From: Pseudomonadota bacterium | GTDB lineage: Bacteria; Pseudomonadota; Alphaproteobacteria; UBA9219; RGZA01 | Assembly: GCA_016195205.1 (NCBI GenBank) | Contig: JACQAB010000190.1 | Location: forward strand, 1-13,374 | DNA length: 13,374 nt | Direction of reading: 5' to 3' | In this document: positions 10,479 through 13,374 of the stretch, piece by piece | How the letters are laid out: every line of letters starts with the position of its first letter | Numbering within the stretch: position 1 is the stretch's first letter | Translations under genes and position numbers: made by a program | Notes under the pieces: generated by a model | Seen by the model: only the letters and a program-made list of their open reading frames with translations | Databases searched by the model: none | Told to the model about the DNA's origin: nothing

Positions 10479-13374
10479 ATGGCCGGGAAAATTCATGAAA
10501 ATGGCCTCGCTCTTTTAGAAGCTGCGAAAAAACTGGGCGTAAAGGTCGTCTATCTCGCTGGAATCATCTCGCGCGAAACCGGCGGCACCATGAACCCCAA
10601 TCTACGGGGCGGAAGCGGGAATAGACATGTTGGGCTAATCCAGTTCGACCCCGAAAACCAGCGCAAATACGGCATCACGTCCGGCATGAGTTTTGAAAAA
10701 CAACTCATGGGCCCGGTCATTCAATATCTGCGTGACCGTTTTCGCGACGCCGGCATACCGATCGAAAAGGCCACGCCAGCGCAGCTTTACGCATCGATCC
10801 TCGCGGGCAATCCCAAATACATCAACAGTTCCGATGGCAACGGCAGCGCGGCGCAGGCCGTTCCAACTCTGCGGGCCAAGGGCAGAGAAATCCTCAGTCA
10901 ATACGGCATCAAGGAATTTGACCAGAATGACAATGTTGTCCCCCCCGATATGGTCGCTTCGCAAGACTCCCGTAAAGCCACGGCATGGCTTCCCCTCGGC
11001 GGCCAAAGACTCAAAATCGTTTCTTTCCAGAACGCGCCTCTTAAGGGGTTGCTGATGCATGACCGGTATGGCCGCCCGGTTTATGACGAAGAAAGAAATC
11101 TCCGAAGACACGAGCATGACGATGTCGGTTTGTTCATTCCCAAGGGATTCAATCCCGACCAGCCTTTCTATAAACTTTACTACGCCCATGGCTGGGACGG
11201 ATCGCTTCCGGATACCGTGTTCCGCCAGATGGTCGCCGCGCAGGCGCAGGAGCTTCAGGACCAGGGCCACAACCTGGTGGTGATCATGCCGCAAGGTCCT
11301 GTTGAAAGGAACGAGAAGGAACCTGGAAGATTCGACGAAGGCCCCAAGCATCCGGAAAATGAGGGATTTTTCGCCCGCTTCGACGCCGAAGCCAGCCGTC
11401 ACTTGGCCGCCATGCTGCCGGGCGACGCCGAAGCGAACGCCAAGAAAATCGAGACTGCGCTGTGGGTGGGCGCCGCCTATAGCGGCGGCTATGCCATGAT
11501 CGCGGCCATGCGCAAGGCCAGCAAGGCGAACGGCAAACAACTCGCGGGCATCGCCCTTATCGACGCGCTTTATAATCCCGACGGATTTGCTTCCTACAGC
11601 AAAGAGAGAGATGCCCGTTTCGTCAGTTACTATACGCCAAGCACCCGCGAGTATAACGAACAGCTGCGTGGAGAAATTGCCGAAGAATTCCCCAGCAAAC
11701 TGGCCGAAGAGGGTGAACCATTAAACGACAAAAAGAACGCGGCCATTCACTTTATTGCCGGTCAACAGCACGAGGACATGGTCGAGAAAACGCTTGTGCG
11801 AGCGGTGGCGCAGCTCAATCTTCCAGGCCGGCTAACTCCCCCACCCGCAAACGTTGCGGCGCTGACGCGAAAACCAGAACCCGGTCCTCCTGCAAAGCTG
11901 GAAACGGTGACGTTTAAGGGTGATGATGATTACGTGTTCCCTCTTCCGGCGGGCGCCGCCAAATGGATCGGCCGGGGCTGGGAGCAAAAGCACAAAGGTC
12001 AGGATGTTCCTGCGGAAGCAGGCACGTTTATTCTGGCGCCCAAGGGCGGTATTTTGGAACAAGCGGGTGATAATGGCGACGGTTATGGAAATGCCGTAAG
12101 GATTAGAATGAAAAAACATACTGTCCTCATTGGGCATATGTCCAAATTCGGTCCCGGTATCGTAGTCGGCATTCCTGTGGAGCAAGGGCAGATTCTCGGT
12201 CATGTGGGCCACACCGGATACACCGATGGCGGGGATCACATCCATGTGGAAGCCTTCGACAATGAAACCGGCGCGCGGGTGAATCCCTATGTCGCGCTTT
12301 ATGGCCCCGACCAAAGCAAATGGCCGCCACGCGGAACAAGCTATACCGGCCGGCTCGCTTACGTCAAAAACGCCTATACGGTTGCGCAAGCGCAAATCAT
12401 CACCGCCCAGGCCAACGATCCGGCTACTTTTATTCCAAGGCTTGTCAAAGCCACAGGATTTGATGCCGAAGAATTCGCCAAGACGCATCAATGGAACTTG
12501 GCCAGCGCCGCGGAAAGACGAAACCTGCCGCAGCCGGTGAAAGGCAGGGTGGCGGGTTATCAGCGCGTGCTGGCGGCCTTGAAGATCGATGTCGGCAGGG
12601 CCGACGACGATGCCGGTCCACAAACCGGGCGCGGCGGGGAACAGTTAAACAAAAAATATCCCGGCCTCAACCCCCTGCAACTGGCGCAAGCGCTGCTTGG
12701 CCAGAAACCGGAGACGCTCGTGGCCGCCGCCGATCCGCCGCTTGAGAAAAAGCTGGAAGAACCGCCGCCGCGCGCGGTGGTGGCTCAGGCTGTGCCTGCA
12801 CCCGCGCCACCGCTTCCGGCAGAACCGGCGCCCCAACCGCCACCGCCGGCACCCGCTGCGGTGGCCACTCCTGAGCCGCCGCCCGTAGTGGCCGCCGCGT
12901 CCCCTCCACCTCCCGCGCCGGCGCTGCCCGTAGCGGTAGAACCTCTGCCCAAACAAACCGCCTCCACCTGGGGATCGGGCGGGCCAATTCAAAAAAGAGT
13001 TTCGCCGCCGGGCCTGCGTGAAGGCAGGCGATCGGGCCTCATCAAAAGCGACGCGCCCGCACCGCCTGCGGAAAACAAGCCGTGGAACTGGCGTAACTTG
13101 CTCCCGTCATGGAACAAAACCCCCGCGCCCGCTATCCAACCCGACATCAAGATGGCGAAGACGAAACCCGTTCTCGTGGGCGAAGCTCAACCTTTGCCCG
13201 AACCACTGCCGCAAACGAATACGGTTGTGGCAGAAAGAAAGGTAAAAATAATCCCAATCGGAAAAGCCGCCGCACTGCAAAAAGGAACGCAGCCCGGTGA
13301 GCCCCAGCTTGTAGGAAAGCTTACGCCGCTCCATACGGGACGGCTGGCCTATGCATCACCCTCACCGGCCGCGG
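10479..13374 (+). CDS. Large multidomain cell-wall-targeting protein: lysozyme-like, alpha/beta-hydrolase-like and M23 peptidase domains (3'-partial)
   Basis: A single frame runs open from the ATG to the window edge, at least 965 codons. Residues 1-150 look like a phage-type lysozyme/transglycosylase: Glu33 in ISRETGG as likely acid catalyst, then GLIQFDP (52-58) and LYASILAGNP. Residues 160-445 resemble an alpha/beta hydrolase: AHGWDG (236-241, oxyanion-loop type), MPQGP, AYSGGY with candidate nucleophile Ser335, candidate Asp362 and candidate His431. Residues 495-610 form a complete M23 (LytM) metallopeptidase domain: HKGQD (His505, Asp509), GHMSKF (His553) and HIH (His587, His589), the zinc and catalytic set of the family. 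Residues 752-824 are Pro/Ala-rich, and the rest is disordered-looking. There is no signal peptide or membrane helix near the N-terminus. A phage-tail or secreted antibacterial or predatory function is inference; the two peptidoglycan-hydrolase calls rest on motifs. Confidence 0.85.
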   Translation, partial: MAGKIHENGLALLEAAKKLGVKVVYLAGIISRETGGTMNPNLRGGSGNRHVGLIQFDPENQRKYGITSGMSFEKQLMGPVIQYLRDRFRDAGIPIEKATPAQLYASILAGNPKYINSSDGNGSAAQAVPTLRAKGREILSQYGIKEFDQNDNVVPPDMVASQDSRKATAWLPLGGQRLKIVSFQNAPLKGLLMHDRYGRPVYDEERNLRRHEHDDVGLFIPKGFNPDQPFYKLYYAHGWDGSLPDTVFRQMVAAQAQELQDQGHNLVVIMPQGPVERNEKEPGRFDEGPKHPENEGFFARFDAEASRHLAAMLPGDAEANAKKIETALWVGAAYSGGYAMIAAMRKASKANGKQLAGIALIDALYNPDGFASYSKERDARFVSYYTPSTREYNEQLRGEIAEEFPSKLAEEGEPLNDKKNAAIHFIAGQQHEDMVEKTLVRAVAQLNLPGRLTPPPANVAALTRKPEPGPPAKLETVTFKGDDDYVFPLPAGAAKWIGRGWEQKHKGQDVPAEAGTFILAPKGGILEQAGDNGDGYGNAVRIRMKKHTVLIGHMSKFGPGIVVGIPVEQGQILGHVGHTGYTDGGDHIHVEAFDNETGARVNPYVALYGPDQSKWPPRGTSYTGRLAYVKNAYTVAQAQIITAQANDPATFIPRLVKATGFDAEEFAKTHQWNLASAAERRNLPQPVKGRVAGYQRVLAALKIDVGRADDDAGPQTGRGGEQLNKKYPGLNPLQLAQALLGQKPETLVAAADPPLEKKLEEPPPRAVVAQAVPAPAPPLPAEPAPQPPPPAPAAVATPEPPPVVAAASPPPPAPALPVAVEPLPKQTASTWGSGGPIQKRVSPPGLREGRRSGLIKSDAPAPPAENKPWNWRNLLPSWNKTPAPAIQPDIKMAKTKPVLVGEAQPLPEPLPQTNTVVAERKVKIIPIGKAAALQKGTQPGEPQLVGKLTPLHTGRLAYASPSPAA

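Noticed and set aside
10635..11540. A 301-codon minus-strand open frame inside the large wall-hydrolase gene
   Set aside because: The + strand frame carries the lysozyme-like and hydrolase-like motifs here and is continuous on both sides, so the antisense frame is a shadow.
11832..12623. A 263-codon minus-strand open frame
   Set aside because: It is antisense to the M23 domain, whose zinc and catalytic residues are all on the + strand.
12645..12992. Gly/Arg-rich and Ala/Gly-rich minus-strand open frames
   Set aside because: They are the reverse complement of the proline-rich segment of the large + strand protein, where low-complexity GC sequence opens several frames.

Overview
The window is dense bacterial chromosome, moderately GC-rich, with no RNA genes, CRISPR arrays or insertion sequences that I can see. 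The sdhC-sdhD-sdhA(-sdhB) order, the style of the Sdh sequences and the neighbouring scoA/scoB pair point to an alphaproteobacterium. A very large wall-degrading protein at the right end would suit a predatory, epibiotic or phage-carrying lineage, but that is inference and the genus cannot be fixed from this sequence.

Layout. (1) 1-2223: a charged coiled-coil protein on the + strand, possibly entering from outside the window, converges on three minus-strand genes: two unrecognised proteins and a small ribbon-helix-helix (RHH) DNA-binding protein. (2) 2277-6268: succinate dehydrogenase (complex II) on the minus strand. sdhC, sdhD and sdhA are tightly coupled (4-bp overlap, then a 2-nt gap). 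sdhB is separated from sdhA by an opposite-strand gene with PemK/MazF-like features (3209-3742), which has its own ribosome binding site and a palindrome over its likely -10 box. (3) 6412-7820: scoA and scoB, the two subunits of a succinyl-CoA:3-ketoacid CoA-transferase, divergent from sdhC and separated from each other by a large imperfect hairpin. ScoAB makes succinate from succinyl-CoA, which complex II oxidises, so the two units are metabolically linked. (4) 7843-8823: an S41-family peptidase with no visible signal peptide or PDZ domain. (5) 8907-10199: an iron-uptake pair, an exported cupredoxin-like protein followed by an FTR1-family iron permease. (6) 10200-10478: AT-rich divergent regulatory region with several inverted repeats. 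(7) 10479-end: one open frame of at least 965 codons, truncated by the window edge. It joins a lysozyme/transglycosylase-like domain, an alpha/beta-hydrolase-like domain, a complete M23 (LytM) metallopeptidase domain and a proline-rich tail.

The most unusual items are the multi-enzyme wall-targeting protein at the right end and the toxin-like gene splitting the sdh operon, with an RHH protein on the other side of sdhB. The rest is ordinary central metabolism and iron transport.
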